A stretch of DNA of 64,000 nucleotides from Nematopogon swammerdamellus (Eukaryota; Arthropoda; Insecta; Lepidoptera; Adelidae): NCBI GenBank assembly GCA_946902875.1, contig OX336345.1, positions 7,347,395 to 7,411,394 of the forward strand, in the 5' to 3' direction. Below are positions 33,310-45,469 of the stretch, in pieces (the first letter of the stretch is position 1; every line of letters starts with the position of its first letter). The notes under the pieces are model-generated. The model did not search any database. It was given only the letters and a program-made list of their open reading frames with translations, and had not been told where the DNA came from. The position numbers were made by a program, and so were the translations under genes.

Positions 33310-33425
33310 ACCATCGAGCTGGTTTGATGATGGAGACAGAAGGTGGCCATAGGAACTCCTAAACTACACATGATAAACCCATCGTGTTTGGGCTCGTTGC
33401 ATTTGTCTTCACGAGAAATTTACTT
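33310..33425 (+). repeat. Divergent single copy of the 130-bp satellite unit
   Basis: 'tttgatgatggagacagaag' and 'catcgtgtttgggctcgttg' align by eye with 'tctgatgatggagtcaggag' and 'ctcgagtttgggctcatttg' of the array at 23369-28045. It lies inside a dispersed repeat, pointing to the source of the satellite. Confidence 0.65.
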
Positions 33426-33729
33426 TAGACCTAAAAGATTCTCAATTCGACGGTATGTTTTCTTTTTTTGGATGTTTGTTACGCGATTACTCCGTCAATT
33501 GTGGGCCGATTTTGAAAATTCTTTTTTTTTTTATTTGAAAGGGGATAACCCTGAGGTTTTTGAAGTGAAAACTTCTTTAGCGGCTCTTGGCACTTTTTTA
33601 GGTGGGTAAAAATGTATAACTCGCGACATCGCGTCAGCGTCATTTTTAAAATGAAACCTTAAGTCATTGCGTTAAGGGTTAAGTTAGAGTGGCACGGGAT
33701 CTGCCGGCACTCCCGGAGTGCAACTGTTA

Positions 33730-33925
33730 AGTAGGGTTCCGTAACACGTTTATGTCTGTCCATTCTACTAAGTTCTGCAAAATGAATGTAGGGTTCCGTA
33801 ACATATGCATGTCTATCCGTTCTACTAAATTTTACAATTTTCAACCAAGGTCCTCCGACGGTTATTTTATAATAAAAGTAGGCTTCCGTAACACGTTTAT
33901 GTCTGTCCATTCTACTAAGTTCTGC
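33730..33925 (+). repeat. Three degenerate copies of a GGTTCCGTAAC module
   Basis: 'gtagggttccgtaacacgtt' recurs with changes at about 33732, 33789 and 33879, each followed by a 'ctgtccattctactaa'-like stretch. The last copy runs directly into a SINE-A tail. Confidence 0.7.
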
Positions 33926-34271
33926 AACATCACCTACAACGTCTGTGATGTCAGCCCATAACACCAGTGCCATGTCAGTGCTTCCCCCTTTGATCGTGCT
34001 GACTACACTGAACTGGTCGGAAAACACAAACTATTTACATAGCCGTTTCGACCGACGTTTAATTCAGTGCGGTGGTACCAACCCGGGAAGGTTAAACCCT
34101 ACCACCAAGTAAAATTACGAGGGAAGGGACTTACAGTTTTACGAGGAATCCGAACCTTGGTCAGCCTCCAACGGTCAGCGGTCACCCATCTAAGTACTGA
34201 CCGCACCCAGCGTTGCTTAAAATTCAATAGCGACAGTTGACTGTCTGCACCACTGAGCTATCGAAGCTGAC
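33926..34271 (-). mobile_element. SINE-A, nearly complete
   Basis: The head on the minus strand (34271) has A box TAGCTCAGTGG, 5S-like 'tcagtacttagatgggtgac' and B box GGTTCGGATTCC. The core and tail follow, but the terminal poly(A) and last bases are missing where it joins the GGTTCCGTAAC modules. Confidence 0.85.
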
Positions 34272-34309
34272 GTGGTCCTATTTTAATTGGGTCAAGATCG
34301 GATTGGAAA

Positions 34310-34352
34310 GCGAGGCGGAATCGCGAGGCCGAAGGCCGAGCGATTCCGCCGA
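34310..34352. repeat. Hairpin with a 68-bp-type core in its loop
   Basis: GGCGGAATCGC and its complement GCGATTCCGCC flank 'gaggccgaaggccga', the centre of the 68-bp minisatellite module. Confidence 0.75.
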
Positions 34353-34384
34353 GTACATTAATAGCAAAAAATTACTAAAAAAAA

Positions 34385-34827
34385 CTGTGAAATAAAAAAA
34401 AAGTTTTAAAAAACATAAAACCGACTTCCTAAAAAAAGTAAAACTAAAAAACTATTTAAAATAAAAATATAAAAACCGCCTTCAAAAATATATGAAATAA
34501 AAACCTAAAAAAAAAACGAACCCTAGAGTTGAAGGCGGTGCTAAAGCAAGCAAAAATGATGCATGAAAGAAAACATGAGTGGATGATAATATCCTTTGTG
34601 ATTTGTAAAGCAAGCAAAAATGATGCATGAAAGAAAACATGAGTGGATGATATCCTTTGTGATTTGTGTAGCCTTCTTTAGCACCGCCTTCAACTCTAGG
34701 GTTCGTTTTTTTTTTTAGGTTTTTATTTCATATATTTTTGAAGGCGGTTTTTATATTTTTATTTTAAATAGTTTTTTAGTTTTACTTTTTTTAGGAAGTC
34801 GGTTTTATGTTTTTTAAAACTTTTCAC
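34385..34827. repeat. Long inverted repeat with duplicated spacer
   Basis: Arms 34385-34546 and 34676-34827 are inverted copies ('aaccctagagttgaaggcgg' at the inner end). The 129-base spacer consists of two tandem copies of a 61-64-bp sequence with 'caagcaaaaatgatgcatga' at 34547 and 34611. Outer arm ends differ by a small indel. Confidence 0.85.
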
Positions 34828-34829
34828 AT

Positions 34830-37205
34830 ATAGAATAACCCCCATAAGTCAGTTAAAATTATTACGGGGGCAACTGCAACACCGTGTAGGTATATACCAA
34901 TTTTTAATTAATACGTAGAAACGGAATCCTAAAAAAACCTAAGTTGACTAGCCACATACCTACTGATCGCCGTTTTTCGTCAGTTCCTAGCGAAAGTACT
35001 TTCTTCTAACTAAGCGATCGTCGTCACCTACTGCTGCACTCGTGATGCCACGGACCTGTTGCCCAATGGGGTAAACAGAGACAACGGGCCATCACGTTTC
35101 ACTATCTCGCTTGACACTTCTGACGCCTCTTCCACACCTACAATCGTTAGTTATTTTATTTAATTTACAAAATATATTAAAGAATAAACAAGTACACTCG
35201 ACACTCGAAACCGACGCAACAGAAATAATTACATACACGTGAGTGTCTCTTGCGAAATAGAATGACAACTTAATACCTTTTAAAATCGAGTGTCGTAAGA
35301 GCGTGAACTCTGTGAGCTGTAATTAATGTTGTCGTAGGAGTCATCGAGAACGATACTTATATCTCTTGTATAGTTCCTTATGTCTTTATTTATTTTTTAT
35401 TATTTATTTATTATTTATTCAGGAAACACAGTTACATGCATGTAGTCGTTATAGTTAAGATAGATAAGTTATATAGTATGTCAATTTATATAGTTTGATA
35501 TAATTTTATACTATAGTTAATAACTTTTACCCTGTAACAATTTAGGTAGCTTATGTTTTACAGATCGTCTTCCCATAATAATATACTCGACCCACCTGAC
35601 ACTTCTAAACCATTTGTCGTAGGGTAAATAAACATTTTATCGACTTTTTCACACAAGACGGAACAAAGTTCGAGTTGAACTTGTGTGGAGACAAGAAAAA
35701 AACCGAAAGCGTAATTTCATACTATGGGCGCGATATCGCATGACTCAACTCAACCATAGACTCAACAGTGCAGTGCTGACGACCGACCGCAGTAGAAATA
35801 TGTCTGAGACTACATACTTCTATCGTAATGCATCTGTGGTACTATGAACTAAAACTGCGTAATTAAAATGATCGTCCTTGTTTCAGTACAATTTTAATAG
35901 TACCTACACCCGTTCTAGATCGCTCCTTATTCCGTCAAGAAAAACACTCGCAAAACAGCCAATCTCCTCAAATCGATCTTCAAATAAACTTCTCCTAAGA
36001 TAGCGAAGACTTTGGCTTTGTACAAACTCTCATACTTGAAATTTATTTAAGAGCTGCTAACCGAAGTAGCGGAGACCAGTGCTTAGTCAGACTCCACAAC
36101 TTTCCTCGTAAATAAAACTAGATAAAACCTGAAAAAATAATGTTTTAAAAAATCCACGAAATTTAAATGAAATGTCGGAACTGAAAAGGGTCATTCAGTA
36201 AATGGAATAAGTCTTGAGTGTATACGTTTTCATCTTGGAATTGCTTCATACTTAAGAAAGTGAAATTAAATTTAAAAAAATAGGAACGTTTCCGGCCATC
36301 TGGTTTCCTTCGCTCGGCCACTCCAGCTGCCTGAGAATGAGGCCAAGGCTTCTTGGTTACTCGTCTCTCAGCTCAGTTCAAGTCTCAACTGAATAACTGT
36401 TTGCTAAATAATTCAAAAACGAACTTACAAACGATATAACCGCTGTATACATACATGTTTACAACTTACTTCGTCTAAGTAATCTATGACGGCTCGAATC
36501 GGTTTATCGACGACGACGAAGGTAGAAACATTGCTTTAGAAAAGAATATTTTTATTAATTGAAATGGTTTCCTTTAATACGGGAAACATTTTCAATATGA
36601 TCAACCGTTTGATCAACATGCGCTCACAGTGAACTTTCTTTAGCCTGTAGATCAAGACAGACTTTCTTAACCGTCCTTGTTTACATATAGCAATTAAATT
36701 TCTTAATGAACAAAATTATTTAGGAATTAATACCAAAATCCTAAGAAATCGTAGTTCAATAAATAAATTAACGATACGCATTGACCTAGGCCAGTATACG
36801 TTTCAAAAGTACTTTGTTTCTCTTTTCAAATGGAACTGAAATAACACTCAATCTGGGTACGATCGAAGCGGGCGGGGCGGCGCTAGCAGTTTATTTAACG
36901 TCTGCGCTAATTGTTCTGGATTGGTTTAGGTTTTCAAACAATTTTCCACGTGCAGGAAAGTTACTACAGTCAGCCACCACCGATGTAGAGGTTTTTTCTC
37001 ACGGCCTCTCTAAACGTGAAGTATATCTTATAGTGTGGAAATTTGAGTGGACGGACGCGCAGGTATTCCCATGGAGAATGTAGATTAACAAAGAACCTAC
37101 GACTGTTAGCAAAGGGCATGACATAAGTGTTCCAAAAATCTATCTCAGTGTTTAATTAAAACATTAGTCACGAAAAGTAATAAAAAAGTCAAACAGGTGA
37201 CGACA
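34830..37205. other. Mostly unique AT-rich DNA, no gene seen
   Basis: An ATTT-rich low-complexity run lies at 35387-35422. An 89-codon plus-strand frame (36814-37083) is unrecognised and has no splice or start support. The stretch could hold regulatory DNA, but nothing specific is seen. Confidence 0.35.
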
Positions 37206-37209
37206 AGAA

Positions 37210-37400
37210 ATATGTATGTATGTATATATTCTTTACTGAACACCAATTTATACAAATTAGGCACAATAGGCGAGCTTAATGCCGTGATACATTCTGTTCT
37301 AACTAACCTTTGGGATGTTTGAGAAGTATACGCAGGCGAACAAGTATAGTTTGCGGCAATGTATTAGGCAGTAAAGTTATAATTATAAACTACATAAGAA
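37210..37400 (-). repeat. Non-LTR element 3' end, reverse strand
   Basis: Second copy of the repeat at 3545-3735, in the same orientation and highly similar, with a TATG-type microsatellite at 37212-37225. Confidence 0.6.
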
Positions 37401-37404
37401 TACA

Positions 37405-38685
37405 CATAAATACACTATGAACATTTCGTAAGGTAGAGACTGCATCTGTCTGCATCTATTTTTGAACTTACAAACGGTACTTGTATAACTCTATTAGTGA
37501 AATAATGGTTTGCGCTTGCATAATTGTCAACAGAATTATATTTCAAGATGGCGTCCACTAGTTTATTTTTCTGCCGTTCATATCAGTGTCCAACTGTCTA
37601 TCCAGTGCATCGACAGCGCTAGTGATGGCAAAATAAAACATCGATAGGACGCGAGTCTCGTCTCGGAGGCGGCAGAGCGTGCCTGCTCAAATTAGCTTCA
37701 GACAACACAAAAGGGACACGACGGATTTGACGTTTCCGAACTCGCGGCGCGGCCATTCGCGAGATGCCACAGTCTAAATACTTCGCCGGTGCGCTGAGAA
37801 ACGGATGACGAAATTAACTGCGAATCATTGGATAACGGGGAACAATGAATAAATTGTAGGATAAATGGGAACGGATTGCCAGCGAGTTGGAAGGAACGGG
37901 GCACAATATAAGAAATTATTATGTCTGTTATATTCTCTGGCATTGTTCTAAATTTAATTTATAAGTAGGTACACTAGCTTTTAGGTCGGCATCGTTCCTT
38001 TGTGATCTAAGTTTGAGTGCAGCGTAGCACGGTAGTTTTCGAAATATAAATTTATTTTTCGTCTTAAATTTTGCGGTCAGCCAAACAAATGGGTTGGTCG
38101 TACAAATTTTCCATAAATTTTCAAAAGAAAACCTAAAATATTAAAGAACGTAAATAACTAATAAAACTAACATATTTACTAAATCAAATGCAATTGTGAT
38201 AACTGTGGAATGCAGAAAACCTTGCATCACCGGGCGCCTGGTTGAATCAATAACCATGGAACAAGGTATCAGCCATATATGAATGCAGTGCACTTACTCA
38301 ACATAAAATGTGTATGTTGAATGTTATTGAAACCCGTATCTTATAAAATATATTATTACCTATTACGAGGATTCTTAAACTGAAACCAAAAGAATAAGTT
38401 TTGATCCAATTAATTGTTTGGCCTATTCTTAAACAGTTTCAAAACTTATGTTTATCACAGCAATTCTGTCGCGTTTTATATGCTTTAATTATAAACAGAG
38501 AAAGTGCTTCTGTTCTATCTCTTGGCGCCTTTATTGCTCTCAAGAGTGCCGGAATCGTAAAATGATTGTGTGAGGAAACAATAACAAATAATAACATATA
38601 ACGTGTGAACATTTTTATCTGCCTAATATTTATTGCGTGCATTTTAAGTCTGTTTGTGTCGTTTGTATTTATATTGATTTGTGAA
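37405..38685. other. No gene seen
   Basis: A minus-strand frame of 81 codons at 37698-37943 and one of 67 at 38439-38642 have no recognisable features. Confidence 0.35.
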
Positions 38686-38689
38686 GTAC

Positions 38690-38940
38690 ATCATTATCAG
38701 CCCGTATCGGTCAACTGCTGGACATAGGCTTCTCCCTCTCCCAAGGCACCCCATCACACGCGGTCTTCCGCTCTTCGCATCCATCCACTCCCAGCTACGT
38801 TTTTTAGATCGCCTGCCCTCCTAGCCGAGGGGCGTCCCACGCTACGTTTACTTGTACGTGACCTCCATTCGAGCACCCGTCTACGCCAGCGGTTGTCGAT
38901 TCTGCGAAAAATGTGCCCAGCCCACTTCCACAGTGTGATG
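38690..38940 (-). pseudogene. RTE-type LINE 3' part, reverse strand
   Basis: 'catcattatcagcccgtatc', 'actgctggacataggcttct' and 'gaggggcgtcccacgctacg' are the reverse complement of the end of RTE-like ORF2 and its ATG-type tail. Frames are broken. Confidence 0.75.
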
Positions 38941-39104
38941 TTAATGTTACTGTCGAAACAAAGCGCAATGTTCGAACTTTACATTTCTTGTATACTTGCC
39001 CGGCTCTACTGAATGGGACGAATTACGACGTTTTTAGCTCAAACTGAACAACAACCTGATTTATTATCAACAACATAGCAAAACATAAAAAATAAATAGC
39101 TTAA

Positions 39105-39770
39105 TAATTAAGCCGCCGCGCTCGACTTCGACGCCGCCGCCGCCACCGCTCGCCCGCAGCAGCACTGCCTCCGCCCACCGCGTCGCCCGGGCTCCCCGCG
39201 CCCGGGTCGTCCATCACGAGAGCCGCCATTCTTCTCGCACACTACACGCACACCATACCACCCAGCTCCACGCCGTCGGTGCATTTCATCGACGACGAAG
39301 ATGGAGTGTTGAGTTGACGTCGGCCGAGCCACAAGAACTACGGTGAGGGCGGCGTCCACCATCGGCCAGCTTGGGGTCATCGGGACCTCGCGTCCCGTCT
39401 AGTGCCCCCGCTACCGGTGGTGTAGTGCACCCATGAGGCGACGCGCGCGCGAAGATGAAGACGTTTAACAGACCTGCGCGACGACGTCGCCGTGCAGTCC
39501 GGCGGATACGGAGCTCTCCGAGATGGGGGTGGTGGTGGCCTACGTGTCTAGTACCAGCACCTATCGCTCGTAGCTTGTCTCGCATCGTCTCGGAGAGCTT
39601 CGTAGCCACGGCCTGCACCCGCCGGCGTGCTTGGAGTCTTGTCTCCCGCCGCCGGCGGTATTACCGTTTTTAATTTTTATATTAATTTTGTGTATTTTTA
39701 TTACTTTTTTGTATAATATATGTAAAATTAATGTAAAATTTTAATAACGTGAAATAAAGAAAATAATTAA
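39105..39770. other. GC-rich stretch, probably decayed retroelement
   Basis: Very GC-rich (CGCCGC runs), standing out from the AT-rich surroundings. Overlapping frames on both strands (for example 39286-39618 minus and 39455-39673 plus) arise from this composition. The end, 'ccgccgccggcggtattacc' followed by a 'tttttatattaattttgtg' stretch, resembles 29385-29425 downstream of a LINE remnant, so the block may be a related insertion. Confidence 0.4.
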
Positions 39771-40085
39771 TGGGCTGATAGCGAAGAGCCTCGACGACCA
39801 CCTTGAGAGGCTCTCGCTGAGTGGTTGGGTCAAGGGCCAGATCCAGAAGGCAGCCCTGCTCGACACTGCACGCATCGTCCGGAGGTTTCTCTCTTTGGGA
39901 CGCGCCCGACTATATCGGTAGCCTGGGTTCGCCCCGCCGCCGCGCCGCCGCCGCGCCGGTGCGGTGGTGGAATGGAAACTCCATATTTTGTTCTTTATAA
40001 CAATTTTAGTTTTTAATTTTTAGTTTATAAAATTTTTTAATTGTTATGAAAAGATAATGTGTAAATAAATGTATGAAATAATTAA
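39770..40085 (+). pseudogene. LINE ORF C-terminal remnant
   Basis: Codons from 39770 read GLIAKSLDDHLERLSLSGW, then QIQKAALLDTARIVRRF, then a stop after LYR, and a CCGCCG-rich stretch. It is the close relative of 29216-29400 (GLIAKSFDDYLARLSPSGW). Confidence 0.65.
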
Positions 40086-40089
40086 TAAT

Positions 40090-42985
40090 AGTTTTGATTA
40101 ATAAGTTTATTAAATTATAGAGGACTGAGGAATATCTTTTTAATTAACCACAATAGCACCCGTCTTCAAATGTCACCCCAACTGAACCTTTAATTTCAAT
40201 CCGATTGACTGAAAGTCACAATTTAAACGGATAAAAATCCGTCCGGGTCACGTACGGCACACGCCACCCGGTTCCGGATCGGCTACGAGTGCCCTCTGTC
40301 CGACCGACCGATATTTCATTTACGCATAATTGATTCCGGTGTGCGTTTTCGAAATTGGCAACACAATTATCGTGATCCGAAGTAGTGGTCGCGAATGGAC
40401 CTTCTTTAAAATTACAGCTTGTCGTGTCGTCGTATGATACGATTTACCGTACGACCTTGACAGGGAAGTAACTAAGGAAGGAAAGTAAGAAAGCAATGTT
40501 TCCGTCGCTCATGCTGAATTAAAAGAATGAACAATAGGTGACTAACGAAAGTGATTTACCATTTGCTGATGGATTGTGGTTAGACAGAACAAAGAATAAA
40601 GAAGAAAATTGCAGACAAGGTAGGCGTAATTCATTTGTTTTTTTTTTTATACATAGTCTGCTGACGAGCACAACTGAAAAGGATATTGTTTTATATTAGA
40701 CTTCGCAGAACGTTCTCTATCAGGGACTCTGGGCCGTAAGAGGTAGAAAAAATAATTACTATGGAGTTGGTAGTTAAAAATTATTGTTAAAATACATGAA
40801 AATAATTTAAAAAAAGTTATGTGTAGAGCAAGGTCAAGTCCATAGTAACAAAACCGACGAGCATGTATTAAAAAAAAATTAGTGAAAACGGCGGCATATT
40901 TGCGAGACTGTGGCACGTGGAGACCTCTTGTCTCCTTCTATCTTTTTTGGGAAATAGGTGTGGCGTTACCTATGTATTAATTGTACGTAATTTTTCGTTT
41001 CTTAATTGATTATTGTATAATTTAATCGTTATGTAGTAAGCTAGTCTTCGATAAGTCGAAAATTTCGCAAGGTCTATTCAATGTCAAGAAGAACTGACAA
41101 ACAAACTTCGCAAGTCACAATGTTTTGTTAGTGCCTTATCATTTATCAATATTATAGTTATGTTGCTTACAAATAATGAACCCATAATATCGCTCACAAG
41201 AACATTATTATATATTAATATATACACCATAAAGGCGAATACTTATGAATCTGACCACCCTGCCCAAATGATATTGTATGTTTTAAATATATAATATCAT
41301 TTAATCTTCTTATTTACATTATTGTACATCATATAGTGTCATCGTAAATTTTGATACTAAATATATCAAGTCAACAATAAATAAGTATACGTTTATTATT
41401 ACATGTAGATATGTCATGTTAAGAATCTGAAGATACAAAGTGTATAATTTCGTTAGTAGGAAAACAGTAGTCAGATTGTTAGATAAAAATATGGAATAAC
41501 TCTTTATTTATTTATTTTCTGTTTTTTTCAGCGAACAATTAAAAATTTCATGTAACAATTTTCTTAATATCGCCATTGACATCCAAGAGTTCCACGACAC
41601 AAAAATTAATCTTCTGTGCGAATCATATCATTCGTGTGGCACGGACGACACGATTTTACCGTGTTCAAAATATCGTGTCACGCACGATATTTTGAAAACG
41701 CCCATCCGCATACGAATACTCGCTCACACTGAACGGACAGGATGATGTATGGCGTCTTCTCGCCAAGTTCTCGGCAAATTTTGCCAGCAAAACAAAGCAA
41801 AATACTATGTCGCCTCCGCATTGATTCAGCACAATGGCACAAGTGATTGATTGCTAGATTGATGCGAAAAATGTAAGCGACACTTTGTACGTTGCGGTCG
41901 GTAAAACAGTAAGTACCTATTGTAATTTAATGTACTTTTTAATTTTTTTTGCTCAGTAAATATTTTTTTCATGAAAATACTAGGCACTTCATTAAATTTT
42001 TACGTTGTCGTCTTTTCAAAAAAATATTTAGTTAAAACTGTTTATTAATTTTATTATTTAAAAATATACCTAAATAGGTAGTATTTCTGAGGTTCTGATT
42101 TAGGTTAGTTTATTTAATTTATAGTTTTAATTATTATAATTATTTAATTATTATATTAATATAATGTTATTATTATTTTATGTTTATATGTTAGTACTAA
42201 GCACGTACTCACTTTATATATATTTTTAATTAGAAAAATGTAAAGCGAAAATCATTGGAAAAAATAAATCCCGGCCAGGATGTTTATGTTAATATTATTA
42301 TTATCATGTTTCTTTGTTTATCTTTAATTTGTGATGACAATAAATTTTAATAATGTCTCAGTTGCATTCAAAATTAAAAAAAAATACTTACAAACTTGGG
42401 ATCGACCTTCCTCTTGTTCAAAGAAACATAAACACATTGTCATACATATAATCAAAACAGAAGCAGTCGTCCCAATTCCCAAATTATTTACGACATCCAA
42501 TTCGTTTTACGAGCGCCAAATTAGAGAGAGAGAGCTGAAACAGTTTCGGCAGATGACTTTATTCTTAGGGACAAATTACAACAAAAGAAACAGCAGCGCA
42601 AATGACAAAAGGAAATGAACAATAATCGCAGTAACGCGCACAGGAGTCGACCGTTCCGTCGAAACAAAGAAAGCGGCCGAAAGAAAGAAATTTTTAGGGC
42701 TAGGGGTCCGTCATAAAGTTTTCATAGAGTTACTCGTAATATTTTGTCAATATCTTTACAACAATAACAAACACGTCCTTCAGACATCTGAGCGTAAGCT
42801 CTATGCAAACAAAACAAAAGAAAGCGGTAGCGTCAAAGACCAAAATTGATGGCTACCTTTCCACCGCTCCTTCTTGCAAAAACGCAATGAACATCTAAAT
42901 GTAAACCTTTATTCAAATGAATAGGCCTTGACAGACAACCGTTAAATGCTTTCTACTGCGATTGTCCTTCCCTATCCCTACATAA
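40090..42985. other. Unique AT-rich DNA, no gene seen
   Basis: No repeat was recognised. 40200-40450 is less AT-rich and looks more like unique single-copy DNA, for example 'gtcacgtacggcacacgcca'. The inverted motif 'tcgtgtggcacggacgacac' with 'tatcgtgtcacgcacgata' sits at 41630-41690. A plus-strand 95-codon frame at 42331-42618 is unrecognised. Confidence 0.35.
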
Positions 42986-42989
42986 TATT

Positions 42990-43260
42990 ATACTAGCTTT
43001 TGCCCGCGGCTTCGCTCGCGATAGAATCAGTTAAATAGCAAATCCGATTTAAACGGATATATGACAAATAAACGATCGCTTCTCTTATATATTATTATTA
43101 TCTCTCTCTCCCTCCCTCCTTCGCTCCCCTCTCCCTCCTTCGCTCCCCCCTCCCTTCCCCTCCTTCCCTCCCTCGCCACCTCCTCTCCCATCCCCTCCTC
43201 GTCGTCCTTCTCTCCATTCGCCATCCGGTACTACCATTCGACTTAAATTCCGTTCATACT
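42990..43260 (+). repeat. TAGCTTTTGCCCGCGG-type repeat and CT-rich tract
   Basis: 'actagcttttgcccgcggct' opens a very common lepidopteran interspersed repeat. A nearly pure pyrimidine tract (43098-43215, CTCC/CTTC rich) follows and gives rise to spurious frames on both strands. Confidence 0.65.
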
Positions 43261-43514
43261 ATACATTCTTTGACACTGCTCAGCCCTTTGCTATTTTGAT
43301 ATATATAGATATCTCATACTTATGGCATTAAGCTCGCTTGTTTCCAAATTCGTTTGAAGTTGGTGTTAATAGCAAAGAATATAAATTGATATGATTGATT
43401 AATAGAATAATAACTTGTCTAAAAGGTTTCCGAATACACAACCAAAACAAAGATGTTTTTTTTATTAAGTATTTGTAGTTATATCCGCCAAAATAACACA
43501 TATTCTGTGATAAT

Positions 43515-43625
43515 TTCAACCGGCTAGCTATTACGGTTCCAAAGATACAGCCATCGAACGAACGGACAGACAGACAGACGTTGTAGTATTAGTAACAGGC
43601 TTCCGTACGGGGTACGGAAACCTAA
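43515..43625 (-). repeat. GGTTCCGTA-type repeat, reverse fragment
   Basis: 'cggacagacagacagacg' and 'cttccgtacggggtacggaa' are the reverse of the family at 13785 and 15905. Confidence 0.55.
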
Positions 43626-44690
43626 AACATGTACTTACCCATTGCACACCGCACGCAAACTTTTTTCACTCCTCAGTTGAACCTTTCCTTCTCTTCCTGT
43701 AAACTTAACAACGAGTAACTTGCTCCTCGTCGCTTCCTTATTCCCTCGCAGTTTTTCACGTCTCACTGACTACCTATGAGCTAAAAGAAGCTAGTGTGTG
43801 TTCATAAAAATTCATAGCCACCATCTTGGTGTATTTTATTGGCAGTAACGAAAACTCGGCACGTCAAAGGAGCATTTTATTTGTCATTTTGTAAAACTTT
43901 CCGGGACCATGTGTTTGCTTTCATACTCGTGAATATTATTGGAAAAGTTCAGATCATAAATCGAACGTTAGTTTCCTTCGTTGGCATAGAGAACATTTTA
44001 TACGACTTACACTTAGGACAGATTGCGCCAACACAGACTTAAATATCTCTAAAGACCCCTTTACTAAAGACAGTTTAAATCAGAACATGATATATGAAAC
44101 CGTTTCTTCGCTCTGACAGCATTCTATAACAATGAGCAATGCGAAAATTAGTGTCATATGTATAGATTGCATTAACTAAGTTAAGTTGAAAGACTTTCAA
44201 TGTTAAGAAACAAGCTGTTTGACAAACCGCTGACGCTATTCATTCACTCTTCACGGCAGATGTCAATTTGACTTTTCTTAAGTGCCCGTTTGGAAGTTAC
44301 ATAGATAGCCGACTTAACTTTAAGTGAGCTTAGGATTCTAATGACAGCATTTCATCCTTGGTGCAACTGACTTTTGTCGTACATAGTGTCTTTAAGAGGA
44401 GCATAAAGTGGACTTAATTTTGAAGTTTGTGTTGGCGCAATCGACCCTTATTTACGATTGTATGTATGTGGTAGTTGGCAAACGTTTCACCTATTGAATT
44501 GAATAATTATGTAACGTAAGCTTATACTATAGACTATAGGGAATATTTAAATGCCAATAATGAAGTTAGCTCGAAGTAAGCTAGAACAATGTTTTCTTAT
44601 TTAATGGCATGTATATTTGAAAATAAATATTGACATGTAGACCACATGTTTATCGATGTTAAAATTGTTTTATCGGCTGTATCATATTGT
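43626..44690. other. No gene seen
   Basis: A 67-codon frame at 43839-44042 is unrecognised. Confidence 0.35.
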
Positions 44691-44691
44691 T

Positions 44692-44885
44692 TGTTTTTTT
44701 TTTATGTAATCCGGTATGGGTGGCTGAGTCGGAGGGGCCAAAGCGCTTGCTCCGACCAGCCAATATCACCTCCGAGAAGGTGGGTGCCATACCGGAGACT
44801 TCCCTGGATTGCTGGCTATACTGGACTAGAGGAGAACACAGCCGAGGCTGCTATGCGGCCATCTTACATCCAGTATGGTACAGTA
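44692..44885 (-). mobile_element. SINE-B 3' tail
   Basis: Poly(T), then 'atgtaatccggtatgggtgg', 'ctccgagaaggtgggtgcca' and 'ctgctatgcggccatcttac', the reverse complement of the SINE-B tail. 5'-truncated after 'catccagtatgg'. Confidence 0.85.
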
Positions 44886-44899
44886 CATTGTACTGTTCA

Positions 44900-45469
44900 T
44901 GTTACTGTTGTACGGTAACGAATAAATGAATTCAATGTATTGTCATATTGTGAATTTACTGTTTGCCAGAAATATTTATTAGAATTTGTTTAAAAAATGT
45001 GGCGACATTTCTTATTAAGTTTCATTTTATTTTGTCATATCTTATTGGGTTTGGTTAGCTTAGGTATGTTAAAAAAAACAATGAAATAATTTCATATTTT
45101 GTTTAATCTTACTAAATATGTAGTATACTCATGTGTTTGATAAATAGCTACTTAAACCAATATTTACAATGTTCATAAAATTTACAACAGTCTTTTAAAA
45201 CTTACGCACTATATATCTATCGATAACTAAAATAATATTACACAGAACAAATTAAAATTTTATATTTACAAGAATTTCATTTGACTTTGCAGTTCATGCA
45301 CTACATATTTACGTACGTTTTACAATCATACATTGGTTCTAATAATAATTCTAATCAATTTTACAGCCCCTGTACGATGGACAACAATGATTGTATACAA
45401 TTTGTACAACAGAGCTTGAAACAATGAGATAGTGTTACACTGCTACTTAAGATTTTATTACAGTATATT
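44900..45469 (-). other. Probable 3' UTR of the Toll receptor gene
   Basis: AT-rich sequence directly downstream of the receptor stop codon. Reverse-strand AATAAA signals lie at 45454-45459 (11 bases after the stop) and near 45028-45033. The first is very close to the stop, so a more distal site may be used. The SINE-B tail ends about 600 bases away. Confidence 0.45.

Noticed and set aside
39108..39618. Arg/Ala-rich frames of 90-110 codons
   Set aside because: Composition-driven frames in a GC-rich block present on both strands; no domain recognised.
43061..43246. Ser/Pro-rich and Glu/Gly-rich frames on opposite strands
   Set aside because: Translation of a CT-rich simple-sequence tract.
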